From JAGZHZ01 sp963929865 (GTDB lineage: Bacteria > Bacillota > Clostridia > Lachnospirales > Lachnospiraceae), in assembly GCA_963929865.1 (NCBI GenBank), contig CAWVKK010000080.1:1-64000 (forward strand): 64,000 bases of DNA, given 5' to 3'. The notes beneath the pieces were generated by a model. It was not told the DNA's origin, ran no database searches, and was given only the letters and a program-made list of their open reading frames with translations. Made by a program: the position numbers and the translations under genes. Position 1 is the first letter of the stretch; each line of letters begins with the position of its first letter. Shown here piece after piece: positions 40,673 through 49,605 of the stretch.

Positions 40673-41518
40673 CTATCTTTTGTGCAGCAGTCTGTCGATT
40701 TCCACAATCGTCTTTGTCACAAGCTGCTTAAAAAGAGGCGCCACACGGTCGGCTGTCTCCTGAACCTCAATATGCGTCAGCGGCTGATCCGTCATGCCGC
40801 ATCCCAGGTTTGAGATACAGGAAATTCCGCAGATTTTCATTCCCATATGGTTCGCTGCAACCGCCTCGCACGCAGTACTCATGCCGACGGCGTCCCCTCC
40901 TAAAATCCGGCACATGCGCACTTCTGCCGGCGTCTCAAAATTAGGTCCTGAGAGCTGTACGTATGTCCCTTCCTTCAGCGGAATCTCCAATTCTTTCGCA
41001 GCATTGCGGATAACCTGCTGTAAATCTTTGTCATAGATTTCGCTCATATCCGGAAAGCGCTCTCCGAGTTTTTTCTCATTTGGTCCGATCAGCGGAGAGG
41101 GAACAAAATTGCTGATCTGATCCGTAATCATCATAAAGTCGCCGGCCTGGAAGTCAAAGTTGACGCCTCCTGCCGCATTTGTCAGGAATAATACCTCCGC
41201 GCCCATCAGTCTCATCAGGCGTGTCGGAAGAACCACGTCGCTGATCGGATATCCTTCATAGTAATGGACCCTGCCCTGCATGATCACAACTGGCACATCC
41301 TCCACATATCCGAATAAAAACCGTCCTCTATGCCCTTCTACGGTAGAGACCGGAAATCCTTCTATCTCATGATAGTCAAGCGTCCGTTCGATTCGGATAG
41401 TGTCGCCGTAATCTCCCAGCCCTGAGCCGAGTACCAGCGCGACCTTCGGCACAAAAGGAAGTTTCGTTTTCACACTCTCATAACATTTCATCAATTTTTC
41501 ATATACAGGATTTACCAT
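40673..41518 (-). CDS. Purine nucleoside phosphorylase (trimeric type)
   Basis: The 281-residue protein is a PNP of the trimeric class: VLGSGLGDY, VEGHRGRF, TNAAGGVN, GTYVQLSGPNFETPAEVR and GGDAVGMSTACEAV. The base-recognition position near the C-terminus reads CISNLG with Asn, as in enzymes that prefer 6-oxopurines (inosine, guanosine), rather than the Asp of methylthioadenosine phosphorylase. That fits a route where adenosine analogues are first deaminated. AAGGAGG lies ten bases before the ATG, and a TATACT -10 element is at 41568-41563. It opens the salvage cluster and is followed 22 bases later by the alcohol dehydrogenase gene. Confidence 0.93.
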   Translation of the reverse strand: MVNPVYEKLMKCYESVKTKLPFVPKVALVLGSGLGDYGDTIRIERTLDYHEIEGFPVSTVEGHRGRFLFGYVEDVPVVIMQGRVHYYEGYPISDVVLPTRLMRLMGAEVLFLTNAAGGVNFDFQAGDFMMITDQISNFVPSPLIGPNEKKLGERFPDMSEIYDKDLQQVIRNAAKELEIPLKEGTYVQLSGPNFETPAEVRMCRILGGDAVGMSTACEAVAANHMGMKICGISCISNLGCGMTDQPLTHIEVQETADRVAPLFKQLVTKTIVEIDRLLHKR

Positions 41519-41619
41519 TTTATTTTATCCTCCTTCTTGTCTTTCCCTGGCATTATTGTTTCAGTATAGCAGAAAACAGAGCGTTTGCACAGTCCTATTC
41601 TTTTTCCGCTCTCCCCCAG

Positions 41620-42438
41620 TCACGGTGCGAACGTAAACGTCCTGCCCGTCTCGCAGAAGAGGAATCGCTCTCCAAATGCAGCTGCCATCCTGCCTGCGGC
41701 TTTTTGTCCTGTACAGTGCGCTCCTATCAGAAATTCCAGCTTCTCTTGTCTTAATTTCTGTATCGTCCAGTCTATTTTTTCTTCCGAAGCGTTTTTCATA
41801 TGCATACCTGCGAAAATACCGCGGATCTTTTCTCCGGGAAAGTTTGTCTTTACATGCTCGATGCAGTTTAGAATTCCCATATGAGCGCATCCGACAATCA
41901 GAATCATCCCTTTTTTTGTCCGGACCGCCAAGAGCTGTTCATCTTCCATCGTATCCTTTTCCATCCCGTCCGGCGTCCCGCGCCAGAATCCCTCCGGTTC
42001 CTCTTCCAGTCCCGGATACTTTTTCATTTTTCCGACCAGGAACCAATTTTCTCTGATTTCTTGTATCTCCTGTGCAAACACAAACTCTTTGGAAAATCTC
42101 TGGATTTCCCATGGAATTCCAATATCCCGAAAAGTATCCGTTCCTCTCTCACCCGCCATTTTCCGGCACAGCGCCTCCTTGCGGATATAGATATCCGGCG
42201 CTTTTCCTTCAAAATATGCCAGTCCTCCGCAGTGGTCATAATGTCCGTGGCTGATTATGATTCCTTTCAGCGCTTTTAGATTTTTCTTCAGCGCCTGTGC
42301 GTTTTTGATGTACACGTCACTTTGTCCCGTGTCGAACAGCCACTGTTCTCCTTCTTCCTCCAGCAAAAGAGACAGTCCGTGTTCTGCCAGCAGCCCTCTT
42401 TGATTCACATGGTTTTCATTTAATACCGTTATTTTCAT
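41620..42438 (-). CDS. Metallo-beta-lactamase-fold hydrolase
   Basis: The 272-residue protein carries the metal site SHGHYDHCGGL, DTGQSDVYIKNA near the start, VGCAHMGILN and a late IGAHCTGQ His. This is the group annotated as dihydropterin phosphate synthase-like metallo-hydrolases (COG1237), whose real substrates are mostly unknown. It ends 101 bases before punA on the other side of a likely promoter, so it is probably not part of the salvage unit. It starts 64 bases downstream of the phospholipase D-like gene. Confidence 0.85.
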   Translation of the reverse strand: MKITVLNENHVNQRGLLAEHGLSLLLEEEGEQWLFDTGQSDVYIKNAQALKKNLKALKGIIISHGHYDHCGGLAYFEGKAPDIYIRKEALCRKMAGERGTDTFRDIGIPWEIQRFSKEFVFAQEIQEIRENWFLVGKMKKYPGLEEEPEGFWRGTPDGMEKDTMEDEQLLAVRTKKGMILIVGCAHMGILNCIEHVKTNFPGEKIRGIFAGMHMKNASEEKIDWTIQKLRQEKLEFLIGAHCTGQKAAGRMAAAFGERFLFCETGRTFTFAP

Positions 42439-42502
42439 CTCTTCTCTCCCATCTCATTTAAATCAGGTAGCGAAACGGCTGCAAAACCCAAGACGCAGCC
42501 CG

Positions 42503-43864
42503 TTAAAAAAGGTCTGTTCCCTTCTCCAGCTTTTTTTCCTGTACTCCCTCTCTCGCCTCGTAGCTTCCGTCCGGTTTGCGCAGCAGCGATTCCTCTCCGA
42601 TTTTCTCCATCTGTTTCCGAACCGTCTCGTTAAACGCTTTCCCGCGGATCACCAGCATCGTCTCCGTGTCGATGTAGGTGCTTCTCATGTCAAAATTATA
42701 GGAGCCGATCACCGACAGCTCATCGTCAATGACAATGCATTTTCCGTGGCAGGAATGTTCTCCCTGGTATTCATAGACCGGCATTCCCGTCTGTACAATA
42801 TGCGTCCAGTTTTTCGTATAGTCGGCGGATGCTACCACGTTGTCTCCGGCCGCCCGCGAATTGATCAAAAGCTTTGTCTCCGGCACGTTTTTGGCGATCT
42901 GCGCAATCCCTTCATACATTTCTTTTGAAAAGACGGCGTAAGGCGTCTGAATAATCACAGACTCTTTTGCCTGCCTCATCAGCTCATACAGCGTGTACCA
43001 CACGTCCGGACTTTTTTTCATAATGTGATTCGGGTTTGTGACAAGGAGGGCGTTTTCGATTTCCACAGTCCGGGTCTTCCAGTTTTCCGATACAGGAAAT
43101 TTCTCCTGTTTTTTCATGGTTATGTAATGATTCCGCAGACGCGCAAGCTCTTGTTGCGTCCCTTTTCCGCTCTTGTCCTCAAAGACTGCTTTGCTGTATT
43201 TCTGATTCCAGATCTGTGAAAAATACGCTTTTACCTGTGCGATCGCTCCTGTCCCTTTCCCGTTGTCTTCCTGCCAGATCAAAACTTCCATATCGTTTCC
43301 CCTGACATTGGAATCGCCTTCTCCCAGAAAATAATCGAACATATTTCTTCCGCCCATCAAAAGGAAGTGATCATCTACTATCAGATATTTGTCGTGCATT
43401 CTGCCGTTGATCGTCCATGGTCTTAAAAGATTCGGCTCATTGTAAAAGCGGATTTCCACATTTTCATGGGACCCTGCCGCTTCAAACAGTTCTCTTCCTC
43501 TCATATGGATCATTCCGTAGAGACCGTCGACATAAATCTTTACCGCGACGCCTCTGTCGGCGGCCGCAATCAGCGCAGAAAACACGTCGGTCGTACTGTT
43601 TCCTGTTCGGATGTCGAATGTCGACAAAATGATTTCCTCCTCCGCCTCTTCTATCATAGACAGTCTCGTCAGCAGAGCGTCCTCATTTTCTTCTATCAGC
43701 GCCGCCCGCTCTTTTTCCTCCGATTCTCCATAAAATCTTGAAATCTCATCTGTCAGATTTCCGGTTTCGTTTTTGACAGCTCCAAAGGGAAGAAGCGCTC
43801 CCAGCACTATATACAGAAAAAAGCACAGCAGGCTTATCCCTGCTGCCTTTAATATTTTCTTCAT
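42503..43864 (-). CDS. Phospholipase D-like membrane-anchored protein
   Basis: The 453-residue protein has an N-terminal membrane helix (KAAGISLLCFFLYIVLGALL) and two HKD motifs: MHDKYLIVDDHFLLMGGRN and CHGKCIVIDDELSVIGSYNFD. Two such motifs make one phosphodiesterase or transphosphatidylase active site. Compared with cardiolipin synthases it has a different N-terminus and only one helix, so it may be a phospholipase D-like or cardiolipin synthase-like enzyme of unknown substrate. An ordinary cls gene is present later in the window. Confidence 0.82.
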   Translation of the reverse strand: MKKILKAAGISLLCFFLYIVLGALLPFGAVKNETGNLTDEISRFYGESEEKERAALIEENEDALLTRLSMIEEAEEEIILSTFDIRTGNSTTDVFSALIAAADRGVAVKIYVDGLYGMIHMRGRELFEAAGSHENVEIRFYNEPNLLRPWTINGRMHDKYLIVDDHFLLMGGRNMFDYFLGEGDSNVRGNDMEVLIWQEDNGKGTGAIAQVKAYFSQIWNQKYSKAVFEDKSGKGTQQELARLRNHYITMKKQEKFPVSENWKTRTVEIENALLVTNPNHIMKKSPDVWYTLYELMRQAKESVIIQTPYAVFSKEMYEGIAQIAKNVPETKLLINSRAAGDNVVASADYTKNWTHIVQTGMPVYEYQGEHSCHGKCIVIDDELSVIGSYNFDMRSTYIDTETMLVIRGKAFNETVRKQMEKIGEESLLRKPDGSYEAREGVQEKKLEKGTDLF

Positions 43865-43997
43865 TTTTTTCCTTTCTTACATGTTTTCACTTTTTTTATT
43901 GTATCATATTCTTTTTGCGAAAAATAGTTTTTATTTCTAAAAGTTTTCGAAAATTTTTCTGAACGCTTTCGGCGTCGCGCCTCTTATTTTCAGGCAA

Positions 43998-44032
43998 CAA
44001 AAAACCAGATATCATTCTTCCGGATATCTGGT
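43998..44032 (-). terminator. Terminator of tRNA-Gly
   Basis: ACCAGATATC (44032-44023, minus; reverse strand) pairs with GATATCTGGT (44013-44004) and runs into six T. It begins five bases after the tRNA. Confidence 0.92.
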
Positions 44033-44036
44033 CAAA

Positions 44037-44108
44037 AGCACGAGACGGGATTCGAACCCGCGACCCTCGCCTTGGCAAGGCGATACTCCACCACTGAGCC
44101 ACTCGTGC
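44037..44108 (-). tRNA. tRNA-Gly(GCC)
   Basis: A full cloverleaf of 72 bases: acceptor GCACGAG/CTCGTGC with discriminator T, D arm GCTC/GAGT, anticodon stem TCGCC/GGCGA with loop TTGCCAA (anticodon GCC), and T arm GCGGG/CCCGT with TTCGAAT. CCA is not encoded. It is a single tRNA unit with its own promoter and terminator. Confidence 0.95.
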
Positions 44109-44158
44109 AAACTATTGTATTTCTTGTGGTATTTCCGCATCTGCTCGGTACAATAGTT

Positions 44159-44187
44159 ACTATACTATAGATTCTTTTTTTTGTCAA
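44159..44187 (-). promoter_or_regulatory. Sigma-A promoter of tRNA-Gly
   Basis: On the minus strand TTGACA (44187-44182) and TATAGT (44164-44159) are exactly 17 bases apart, about 45 bases before the tRNA 5' end. Confidence 0.88.
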
Positions 44188-44219
44188 CCATTATTTTTTT
44201 AATTGTTGAAAATATTGAT

Positions 44220-44984
44220 TCATTTTACCAGAATGCTGATCATATACTGATTGTTCGGGATGGTCTTATGCGTGATATTGTTCAGTTTGATCAAATCTAA
44301 ATCTACCCAGATTTCTTCCGCCGCAACGCTGATATTCGCCAGCATAACGCCAAAATTAAATTCATTGAATTTTCCCCAGCTTTTGCCTGCCGACGGAGAT
44401 TTTTTGGAAAACACATGAATCCTGTTTTCATAGACGACAAATCTCCATGGCTGACTGTTAAAGCTGGAAGGAGACAGCCGCGCCGCTTCCAAAATCTCTT
44501 TTACCCAGGTTTTCGGCTGTTCCTTGAACACGCACAGTTCATTCATGCTCAGTCTCTTTGCGTCATAATCGTGGCGGATGCACTCTCCTTTTGCCTTTCC
44601 AAACGCCATCCCTATCACAAAGCGCAGTTCCTCTTCTTCTGTCTTTTTCGGAGGCTTTGCCATGCCTGCAAAGCAGCTGCCGATTCCTCTCGACGTCAGA
44701 TAAAGACTGATCTGCTGCATGATATATCCCGCATTTAAATCATGTTTTTCCTTTTTTTCGGAGTAGATTGCCAGATAATACGGAGCGTTCGGCACCAAAA
44801 AGCCTTTTAGCTTCTCTTTTTCTTTTATGTTTTCTAAAATATCTATCTTTACTTTAATCTCTGGAAACAGCGGCTCCAGATGATCGATAAAAGCTCTCAG
44901 CTCTTCCAGCGCTTCCGGGCTCAGCTCCTCTAATTTATAGTGGCGAACTGATTTTCTGACATAAATAGCTTCATATAAGTTCAT
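44220..44984 (-). CDS. Nitroreductase-family protein
   Basis: The 254-residue protein starts MNLYEAIYVRKSVRHYKLEEL, the FMN-contact RxSxRxY pattern of nitroreductases, and has a second signature LEAARLSPSSFNSQPWRFVV in its C-terminal half. The order of these two parts, with a middle segment GYIMQQISLYLTSRGIGSCFAGM, indicates a TM1586/NiRdase-type fused nitroreductase. Such flavoproteins reduce nitro groups or quinones or serve unknown roles in anaerobes. The start is ATG 44984 with AAGGTG seven bases upstream; a GTG three codons earlier is less likely. Confidence 0.85.
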   Translation of the reverse strand: MNLYEAIYVRKSVRHYKLEELSPEALEELRAFIDHLEPLFPEIKVKIDILENIKEKEKLKGFLVPNAPYYLAIYSEKKEKHDLNAGYIMQQISLYLTSRGIGSCFAGMAKPPKKTEEEELRFVIGMAFGKAKGECIRHDYDAKRLSMNELCVFKEQPKTWVKEILEAARLSPSSFNSQPWRFVVYENRIHVFSKKSPSAGKSWGKFNEFNFGVMLANISVAAEEIWVDLDLIKLNNITHKTIPNNQYMISILVK

Positions 44985-45069
44985 TCTGATCACCTTTTAA
45001 TTATTTCGTAACATGATTGTAACATGCCGCGGATAAGATTTCCAGTAGAAAAGCAATTTTTTTGCAGCT

Positions 45070-45912
45070 TCAGATGATAACAGGGGTAAACAGCTCTATG
45101 AGGATACCGGCTCCAACTCCGATTCCATATAACAGACCTACTACTTTTAAAAATTCTTTTTTGTTTTTTTCTGACCGGAACAGCACAAGCAGCCCGATCC
45201 CTGCTCCTACCAGTACGCCTGACATCATAGAGCCCAGGCTGATCATCTCTTCTAAATACAGCTGTGTAATCACGACAGAGGAAGCGCAGTTCGGAATCAG
45301 TCCGATCAGTCCCGCAATCAGTTCTCCAATCACCGGCTGGTTCAGCATCAGATGCGCAATCCTCTCTTCACCGATCAGTGCGATCGCTCCGTTTAGGAGC
45401 AGAGAAATCAAAAAAATAAACAGGAGAATCTGAGCCGTGTGCTGCGCTGCGCCCAAAAAGATTCCTTTTTGACAGCAGTGATGATGATATGCATGTGTGC
45501 GCTCCTCTTCTGTTTCTGTTTTCTTCCCGGCAAAGAGATCTATGAGCATTCCGGCAGCTATGCCGATTATCATTTTTAGAATTAAAATCTTTGCTATCAG
45601 AGAAATCGGGACTTGTTCAGAGATCATAATCGGGAGCATCTCATCTGAGGTTGACAGATAAATGGCCAGCAGCGTCCCAAGAGAAATCACTCTTCCTGCG
45701 TAAAGTCCCGACGCCGCGGCAGAAAAACCGCACTGCGGAACGATTCCCAGCACGCCGCCTGCGACGGGTCCTAGCCTTCCCGAGCGCCTGACCGCCTGCT
45801 GTGCCTTCCTTGCTGTCTTATGCTCCAGATATTCCATCAATAGATACGTCAAAAATAAAAACGGAATCAATCTCACTGTATCTACTGCCGTGTCCAGCAG
45901 TATTTCCCACAT
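45070..45912 (-). CDS. Putative heavy-metal (arsenic/manganese-type) exporter
   Basis: The 280-residue membrane protein shows two related halves, each with a motif at a helix break: GIVPQCGFSAAASGLYAGRVISLGT in the first and GLIPNCASSVVITQLYLEEMISLGS in the second, the inverted-repeat pattern of the ArsP_2-like putative ten-helix metal exporters. A central cytoplasmic loop contains HAYHHHCC, a likely metal-binding cluster. The transported ion cannot be told. It is 35 bases downstream of the AAA+ gene on the same strand. No metal regulator is adjacent and no yybP-ykoY element fits in the gap. Confidence 0.75.
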   Translation of the reverse strand: MWEILLDTAVDTVRLIPFLFLTYLLMEYLEHKTARKAQQAVRRSGRLGPVAGGVLGIVPQCGFSAAASGLYAGRVISLGTLLAIYLSTSDEMLPIMISEQVPISLIAKILILKMIIGIAAGMLIDLFAGKKTETEEERTHAYHHHCCQKGIFLGAAQHTAQILLFIFLISLLLNGAIALIGEERIAHLMLNQPVIGELIAGLIGLIPNCASSVVITQLYLEEMISLGSMMSGVLVGAGIGLLVLFRSEKNKKEFLKVVGLLYGIGVGAGILIELFTPVII

Positions 45913-45947
45913 ATGCCTGCCTCCTTTTTTCTGCTATTTTTTCTTTT

Positions 45948-47834
45948 TCAGGACCAGTATTTCTGGAATTCTTCATCGTGGACGGCTGCCTCCAGATCTT
46001 TTTCCGAAACCTTCCACTCCTTCTTGGCGCTGAACTGCTGTCTTGTCAGCGCATTGTTCCAGACTCTCTCGTACAGGTTTCTCACCATCCGTACATTCCC
46101 AAAATTTCTGTCCCGATAAATTTTTTCCGGAATCCCTTTAAAAAAAGAGCGTGCTTTTTCCTCAAAGCGTTTTCCATACTCAAAGTCCTTTTGAACCATC
46201 TTCATAAAAATCAGAAACAGTTCCTCTCTTGCATAGTTTGGGAAATGAACGGTATGGGGAATTCGGTCTCTCAGACCCGGATTGGCTTCCAGCATCTTTT
46301 CGATTTCCTCTGAGTACCCTGCAAAGATCACGACCAGATTGTCCCGGTGATTTTCCATCTCCGTCATCAGGGTCAGCAGCGCTTCCTTTCCATAGTCTCC
46401 TTTTTCCCCTTCTCCCTGATACAGGGCATACGCTTCGTCGATGAACAGCACGGATCCGTAGGCGTCGCGGCATACCGCCATTGTTTTCGGCGCCGTCTCC
46501 CCGATATATTTTCCGCACAGCTCCCTGCCTGATATTTCAATAAAGCTTCCTTTTTTCAGGATTCCTTTCTCATAGAAAATTTTTCCCATAATACGCGCGA
46601 TGCTGGTTTTTCCGGTTCCCGGATTCCCCAGAAACTTCATATGCATACACGGATATTCCAGCTCCTTTCCGTGTTCCTTGCAGTATTTCCAGTTTTCAGC
46701 CAGCGCTATGATTTCTTTTACTTTCTTTTTTACTTCCAAAAGCCCTTCCAGCTCTTCGAGCATCTCTTCTCCCGTTTTTTCAAACTGTTCCATCCTGTCC
46801 GGAAGAATCTCCAAAATATCGCCGCTCTGGATCACCTTGCTGTCCGTTCCTTTTAGGAAACCGTTTTTTGCCTTTGTGTAGATTACCTCATTGACAATTT
46901 TCTGAATCGTATTAAAGCCATAAAAATATCCGTCCTTTTTTTCCTCATTGATCTTTTCGTCAATCACACTCCATGTGTCATCCGCCATCTCAAATCCGTA
47001 CAGTTTTACCTGTTCATCCAGATATTTTTTGTAGTCTTCCTGTGAGAACGGCACAATGGAAATCTGGCGGACCACCATCAGATCCATCAGCCCCTTTTTT
47101 ACGCGCTCTAAAATATTTCTTTCCAGGAACGGAACGCGGAATACAAAAATATAATCGTCCTGCCACTGGTTCATTTTCCGCAGAAGCCGCTTAAAGCGCA
47201 TTTCTGTGACATGTGTGATCCAGTCCGAAATATCGATCGACACGATTCCCTTTTTGCTCTCTTTAATTTCACAGATGCACGCATTCAAAGGCGCGGTATC
47301 CAGCATGGATTCCGGAGCCTCCAGCTTTAATTCTGTAACCCCCATACCTTTTTCAAACAGTCCTAGCACTTCCAGGAGACGCCACATCAGTTTTAAATAG
47401 GTGCTCAGTCCGCATCCGTCGTTGACGGCAAACAGATAATTCTGTGCAAAATAGATCTTCATCAGCTTCATCTTTTTGATCCGTTCCGCAATTCCCACCA
47501 GCTCTCTTGTCAGTTCCTTAAATTCAGCCGCTCCGCTTAAGGCGTCTATCTCTTTTTGAATCTCATAGAGCGGTTCATATTTGCCGGTCACAATGCGGAC
47601 TTCATTTTTTTGAGCCGTCATGGTGCTGACCATCTCCTCCAGGATCTGCCGCACTTCTTTTTCTTTTTTTTCTGTTTCCAATAAAATTTTGCACTTTTTC
47701 TGATCAATCTCTAATTTCTGAATTTCCCCAAGCTGCTCTAAGGTTTCTCTGATCTCTGCATGCGGGAGAATCCCCTGTCCTTTCACGCGTTCCAAAAATT
47801 TCAGTTGAAATGAAACTTCTATTCTGATTAACAT
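45948..47834 (-). CDS. Two-module AAA+ ATPase, CbbX/SpoVK-like
   Basis: The 628-residue protein ends in a canonical AAA+ module of the CbxX/CfxQ/SpoVK type: Walker A GNPGTGKTSIAR (403-414), pore-loop KYIGET (442-447), Walker B VLFIDEAYAL (462-471), and the Arg-finger region NPGLRDRIPHTVHFP. The first half looks like a second, degenerate AAA+ module: the P-loop position reads NDGCGLSTY (138-146) without Lys, and ISIDISDW-like residues follow at about 198-205. The first 120 residues are coiled-coil-like. CbbX relatives remodel proteins; SpoVK acts in sporulation. The partner here is unknown. It probably shares a transcript with the metal-exporter-like gene. Confidence 0.85.
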   Translation of the reverse strand: MLIRIEVSFQLKFLERVKGQGILPHAEIRETLEQLGEIQKLEIDQKKCKILLETEKKEKEVRQILEEMVSTMTAQKNEVRIVTGKYEPLYEIQKEIDALSGAAEFKELTRELVGIAERIKKMKLMKIYFAQNYLFAVNDGCGLSTYLKLMWRLLEVLGLFEKGMGVTELKLEAPESMLDTAPLNACICEIKESKKGIVSIDISDWITHVTEMRFKRLLRKMNQWQDDYIFVFRVPFLERNILERVKKGLMDLMVVRQISIVPFSQEDYKKYLDEQVKLYGFEMADDTWSVIDEKINEEKKDGYFYGFNTIQKIVNEVIYTKAKNGFLKGTDSKVIQSGDILEILPDRMEQFEKTGEEMLEELEGLLEVKKKVKEIIALAENWKYCKEHGKELEYPCMHMKFLGNPGTGKTSIARIMGKIFYEKGILKKGSFIEISGRELCGKYIGETAPKTMAVCRDAYGSVLFIDEAYALYQGEGEKGDYGKEALLTLMTEMENHRDNLVVIFAGYSEEIEKMLEANPGLRDRIPHTVHFPNYAREELFLIFMKMVQKDFEYGKRFEEKARSFFKGIPEKIYRDRNFGNVRMVRNLYERVWNNALTRQQFSAKKEWKVSEKDLEAAVHDEEFQKYWS

Positions 47835-47898
47835 CTTTTCCCCTCATATTTCTCATGTAGTTTTCCTGCTCCGCCAAACCATGTATGCCCATAAACGT

Positions 47899-48183
47899 TC
47901 AGCAGTATCGCACCTGATCCCACATGCTCTTCTTCTCTTCATATTTGCGGTTCAGCCATTGTAGCGCCTGCTCGATTCCCTCGTCTGAAAACGGAAAAGC
48001 GCACGATTCCTTTTCTTCCTGCGTCTGATCATACGCTTTTGGTCCTTTCCAGATCTCTGCCTGTATCCGATCGTCCCCTTCTGCGGTGATTTTGCTCAGG
48101 CGGTACCTCATACCGCAATAGCTCCCTTTAAAATCAGATTTTTTTAAAAACGGAATCGATATCCAGCCTTTTACGCTAATCAT
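47899..48183 (-). CDS. Small protein of unknown function
   Basis: A 94-residue soluble protein beginning MISVKGWISIPFLKKSDFKGSY, with GMRYRLSKI, an IWKGPKAYDQT segment and a C-terminal helix DEGIEQALQWLNRKYEE. I do not recognise a named family. It overlaps the alpha/beta hydrolase gene by eight bases, so it is translated from the same mRNA. It may be a small substrate-binding or regulatory protein; nothing more can be said. Confidence 0.6.
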   Translation of the reverse strand: MISVKGWISIPFLKKSDFKGSYCGMRYRLSKITAEGDDRIQAEIWKGPKAYDQTQEEKESCAFPFSDEGIEQALQWLNRKYEEKKSMWDQVRYC

Positions 48184-49567
48184 GCTGTTCTTCCTCTCCG
48201 GCTTCTGTTATAAACTGAGCCATCGTATCTATCACCTTCTCTGAGACGCGCTGCATCTTCTGATAATCCGCCGGACCGTTTTCCTTTGTTCCTTCCATAA
48301 ACAGGTGGGTCAGCCCCGGAAACAGTTCAAACTGCACATTTTCCTTTTCGTCAAGCGCTTCCTTCCAGGCGTCGAATTCCTCTTGCGCAACCTGATAATC
48401 CTCTTCTCCCTGCATAATCAGACACGGCTCTGTGATTTTTTTTGCCTCTTCCGTCGCCTGATACGTTTCCAGGTCTTTCCAGTAAGCCGTATAGGCACCC
48501 ATAATCATCTCATCCTCCTCATACTCGTCGAGGCGGTCCAATTTTTCCAGCTCTTGGTCGATGAGCTCCTTCTGCTGCTTTTCTGCGTCGGAAGGGCTTG
48601 CCTGAAGACTGAACAAAAAGTCGTACTGCCGCTTCATCAAGTCCGCAAGTCCGCTCACCGGGGCGGCTAAAAAAATATAGCCTGCCGCTTCCCCTTCCTC
48701 CAGTTCCTGATCAATCATAGGGATTACGTAGCCGCCCAGGCTGTGTCCTGCCACAAAAATCTGATCCGCGTCAATCTGATCTGTCTTTTCCAGCATCTGC
48801 ACGGCGCTGACCGCATCGTCTACCGTTTCTTCCCGCACAGTCAGCGTTATGTCTGAGGCTGCCTCCTTTTGGTAGACATATGTCCTCTTATCATACCGGT
48901 ACGAGGCAATCCCTCTCTGCGCAAGCCCCTGCGCGATGTCGCGAAACGGTTTATTGTTCAAAACCGTCTCATCCCGGTCGGAAGGACCGGATCCGTGCAC
49001 CAAAACGACAGCCGGAAATGGTCCGTCCCCCTCCGGGAGCGTCAAAGTGCCGGGCAGTTCCATTCCATCCCCGGCCGCAAGAACAATTTCTTTTTCTGTA
49101 TACCCCTTCTCCTCTGCCGTCTCTTCCTCTTCCTGCGCCTCCTGATAAACGGCTGTCAAAACGCCCGCGATTTTTCCGTCCTGGAAAGAAATCTGAAGGT
49201 TGAGGTTCTGGATTTCAAACTGACACGGCACGCAGACCGTTTTATATCCGTACTGTTCCATCACAAACGGAGTCTTGGTCGCCTTTAAGGACTTTAAAAG
49301 CTTCATCAGGCTTTCATAGCTGCTCTGCAGCGTGCCGTCCTGCGCCAGAGCTTCCATTTCTTCCGTGTATTCAAATTGTGTCATCAGCTTTTCATATTCC
49401 CCTTCTGCCAGCAGCTTCACGTAGGAAAGCGCAATCTCCTCTTCCGACCGTTCCGCGCTTACCGCGTTTTCCTCAGCTGCCGCCTCCTTTGCATATCCGG
49501 CTGCGCTTAAGCTCCATACAGCCAAAACGGCTGCGCCGATCCATCTGTTCCATCTTCTTTTTTTCAT
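48176..49567 (-). CDS. Secreted alpha/beta hydrolase with N-terminal DUF3887-like domain
   Basis: About 463 residues: a signal peptide (RRWNRWIGAAVLAVWSLSAAGYA), a small N-terminal domain (about 40-150) of the DUF3887 type, and an alpha/beta hydrolase domain with oxyanion-region VVLVHGSGPSDRDE, nucleophile Ser in VAGHSLGGY, Asp in MQGEEDYQV and His in PGLTHLF. Such proteins are extracellular esterases or dipeptidyl-peptidase-like hydrolases with unknown substrate. ATG 49567 is preferred; ATG 49576 has its ribosome site too close. Confidence 0.85.
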   Translation of the reverse strand: MKKRRWNRWIGAAVLAVWSLSAAGYAKEAAAEENAVSAERSEEEIALSYVKLLAEGEYEKLMTQFEYTEEMEALAQDGTLQSSYESLMKLLKSLKATKTPFVMEQYGYKTVCVPCQFEIQNLNLQISFQDGKIAGVLTAVYQEAQEEEETAEEKGYTEKEIVLAAGDGMELPGTLTLPEGDGPFPAVVLVHGSGPSDRDETVLNNKPFRDIAQGLAQRGIASYRYDKRTYVYQKEAASDITLTVREETVDDAVSAVQMLEKTDQIDADQIFVAGHSLGGYVIPMIDQELEEGEAAGYIFLAAPVSGLADLMKRQYDFLFSLQASPSDAEKQQKELIDQELEKLDRLDEYEEDEMIMGAYTAYWKDLETYQATEEAKKITEPCLIMQGEEDYQVAQEEFDAWKEALDEKENVQFELFPGLTHLFMEGTKENGPADYQKMQRVSEKVIDTMAQFITEAGEEEQHD

Positions 49568-49605
49568 ATGCTCCATACTCCTCTCTTTTTATCTGTTTTT
49601 CCCTG

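Noticed and set aside
43896..44102. Short frame covering tRNA-Gly
   Set aside because: It translates the tRNA itself and its terminator.
45913..45947. yybP-ykoY manganese riboswitch before the exporter-like gene
   Set aside because: The gap is only 35 bases.
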